Source of the DNA: Dasyornis broadbenti
Taxonomy: Eukaryota > Chordata > Aves > Passeriformes > Dasyornithidae
DNA length: 64,000 bases
NCBI GenBank assembly: GCA_013397935.1
Contig: VZRN01004392.1
Span: 447,630-511,629 of the forward strand
Reading direction: 5' to 3'
Below the pieces are notes generated by a model. That model saw nothing but the letters and a program-made list of their open reading frames with translations. It had not been told where the DNA came from and ran no database searches. A program made the translations under genes and the position numbers. Positions 62,425-64,000 of this stretch are shown here, one piece after another (the first letter of the stretch is position 1; every line of letters starts with the position of its first letter).

Positions 62425-64000
62425 CCTGATTTTTTTTTTCTATGAAGGTGGGAAAACAGGGAAAATCAACATGACATCAAAACTTTTGTCTTAATTTCCA
62501 TAAAATATTGAACATGATCATTATTTTTCTTTGAAAGAAGTTTGCAGAATCTTGGAACATAAGTTGAGATGGACTTAACATTTCCAGTTCTGTATGCTAT
62601 ACATACTTACACTTAATTCCTATACATCTTGTGAACTCCTGTGGTCAAACAGAAAAATCATACGAATTAGTGTGATAACTTAAGATTTATAGGTGTGTGA
62701 TCTGTTTGTATCGTGGTTAGGCATTTGGATTAAATCCAGTGTAGTAATTTGTAACTATAAAGAAGTTTTCAGGTTTCCTTTACAAAATTCATATAAGCTC
62801 TTGCTGTATGATCTGTACTCTTTTGTTGCTACAGAGCCCAGTGTTGAAGGTGGCCTTACTCTGAGTGCAGACGTGGGCTTGTTGGCCTCCCAGATGGGCT
62901 AGATGTCACTTCCAATGCATATAAGAACATAATTTCTTGATTCTGATCATAAGTAATGTGCACATTGAAGAAAATATTTTTATTTGGTATAATATACCTT
63001 TTTTTTACACAAAGCTATCAAAGGCGCTCAATATTATGAATAATATTCATATTTTTCTGAATTTTTATACCAGCTCATACTGCTACTGTGCTTTTTCAAT
63101 TTTTTTTTATTTATCAAATGGTTAAACTAAATGACATTTAGTTATTTACTGTGTGTTGGTCAATTTTATTTCCTCTAGATGAGTGCCTGAAAATGAAATA
63201 AAAAGTAACAAAGGAATTCTTGAGTGAATAGTGAATAGTCTTACAAATACTCCTAAGCTTTGGAGGTTTTTTTTATGGAAATAGGGGTATTTTCTAATGA
63301 AGGGCAGCACTTGCTGCACATTTTTGCTGATAGTCTCCTTTGCACAGATGTTCATGTCTGGATGCTTCTTTCAGCATTGTCCACATCTGTTCTCTTCTGT
63401 CCTTGAAGCGAAAAGTGGACTTCTGATCTACTTTCAAAAAACAGAATCAGAGCTGAATTCCTAAGATTAAATCCAGAAACAAGCTTTCACAAAATCTAGA
63501 TTTCATCTTGGTAGCTTTGCCTCAAAGCAAATTTGTTATGAAATGCTATAGCTGCTTCACAGATTCAAAACCTCTTCATATGTTACTTGAAAATCTAATT
63601 CAGTATATTATTATCCACCCCATAAGGTTTGCCATGTAATTTAATTTCCTTCAGCTTATGGACAGAAAAAACCCCAACAACCAACAACCAAAAGCAGTTA
63701 TTTTAAGACAGAAACACATTGCATGACAATGAAGTAGAGGCTGACTGGAGCTGCTAAGCAATTTTTTTAAGAGTGAAATGTACTTTTTTTCCTATCATAT
63801 TAATATTTAACTGTGCTGGTATAGTAGCAATGTATATAGTTCCTAGATTCCATTGGGATGATTAGACACACAGAAAAAAAATTAGAAAATAAATAAGGAT
63901 GAACTCAAGGGAAACTGTAGTGGAATTGTTCTTCAAAACAGATGTTTCTATAATTAAAAAAAAAAGGAAGAAAAAAACTATATGAAACCCTACAAGAGGT
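62425..64000. other. Unique AT-rich DNA, no gene seen
   Basis: A faint CR1-like 3' UTR trace at about 62835-62910 is too weak to call. Nothing else recognised up to the window end. Confidence 0.55.

Noticed and set aside
62835..62910. Faint CR1-like 3' UTR trace
   Set aside because: Only scattered words (GAAGGTGGCCTTACTC, GGGCTAGATG) match, and the terminal repeat is absent. Too weak to call.

Overview
This is vertebrate nuclear DNA, almost certainly avian. The evidence is the interspersed repeats. There are about a dozen fragments of CR1, the dominant bird LINE, several ending in the typical CR1 3' tail (ATTCTATGATTCTATGA-like). There are also LTRs of retrovirus-like elements of types common in bird genomes. 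Unique sequence is visibly AT-rich, with no operons, long ORFs, rRNA/tRNA genes or CpG islands. The species cannot be fixed from sequence alone. I recognise no protein-coding gene in the 64 kb, so the window is either an intergenic desert or lies inside a very large intron.

Layout. 1-2.7 kb: unique DNA, then a CR1 tail and a truncated LTR. 2.7-10.2 kb: unique. 10.2-12.4 kb: two sense-strand CR1 copies, the second carrying a decayed reverse transcriptase (RT) region. 12.4-24.5 kb: unique DNA with a possible ancient repeat, a CR1 tail, microsatellites and two weak coding candidates. 24.55-25.12 kb: a complete solo LTR flanked by matching 7-bp duplications. 26.3-26.6 kb: a CR1 piece abutting an LTR piece. 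30.6-31.0 kb: antisense CR1. 32.8-33.1 kb: probable LTR fragment. 35.7 kb: short CR1 tail. 38.3-39.5 kb: antisense CR1 copies, one with a readable RT FADD box. 41.4-42.2 kb: nearly complete LTR. 44.5-46.3 kb: two CR1 ORF2 pieces in opposite orientation separated by a ~250-bp pentanucleotide array, then an LTR piece. 47.7-48.9 kb: sense CR1. 51.5-52.9 kb: antisense CR1 that keeps part of the ORF1 esterase domain and the start of the endonuclease but lacks most of ORF2. 58.9 kb: CR1 tail. 61.8 kb: 36-N gap inside a TA run. 62.3 kb: AAAAT array.

Nothing suggests genes working together, and no new biological system is evident. The most useful leads are the structurally odd CR1 loci (44.5-45.9 kb and 51.5-52.9 kb), the solo LTR with its duplications, and a few short open segments with splice-like borders (20271-20420 + is best; also 37549-37710 +, 6810-6990 - and 30168-30272 -). 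The open segments are hypotheses without homology. All repeat assignments were made by eye against remembered family patterns, so boundaries are good to roughly 10-30 bp unless stated.
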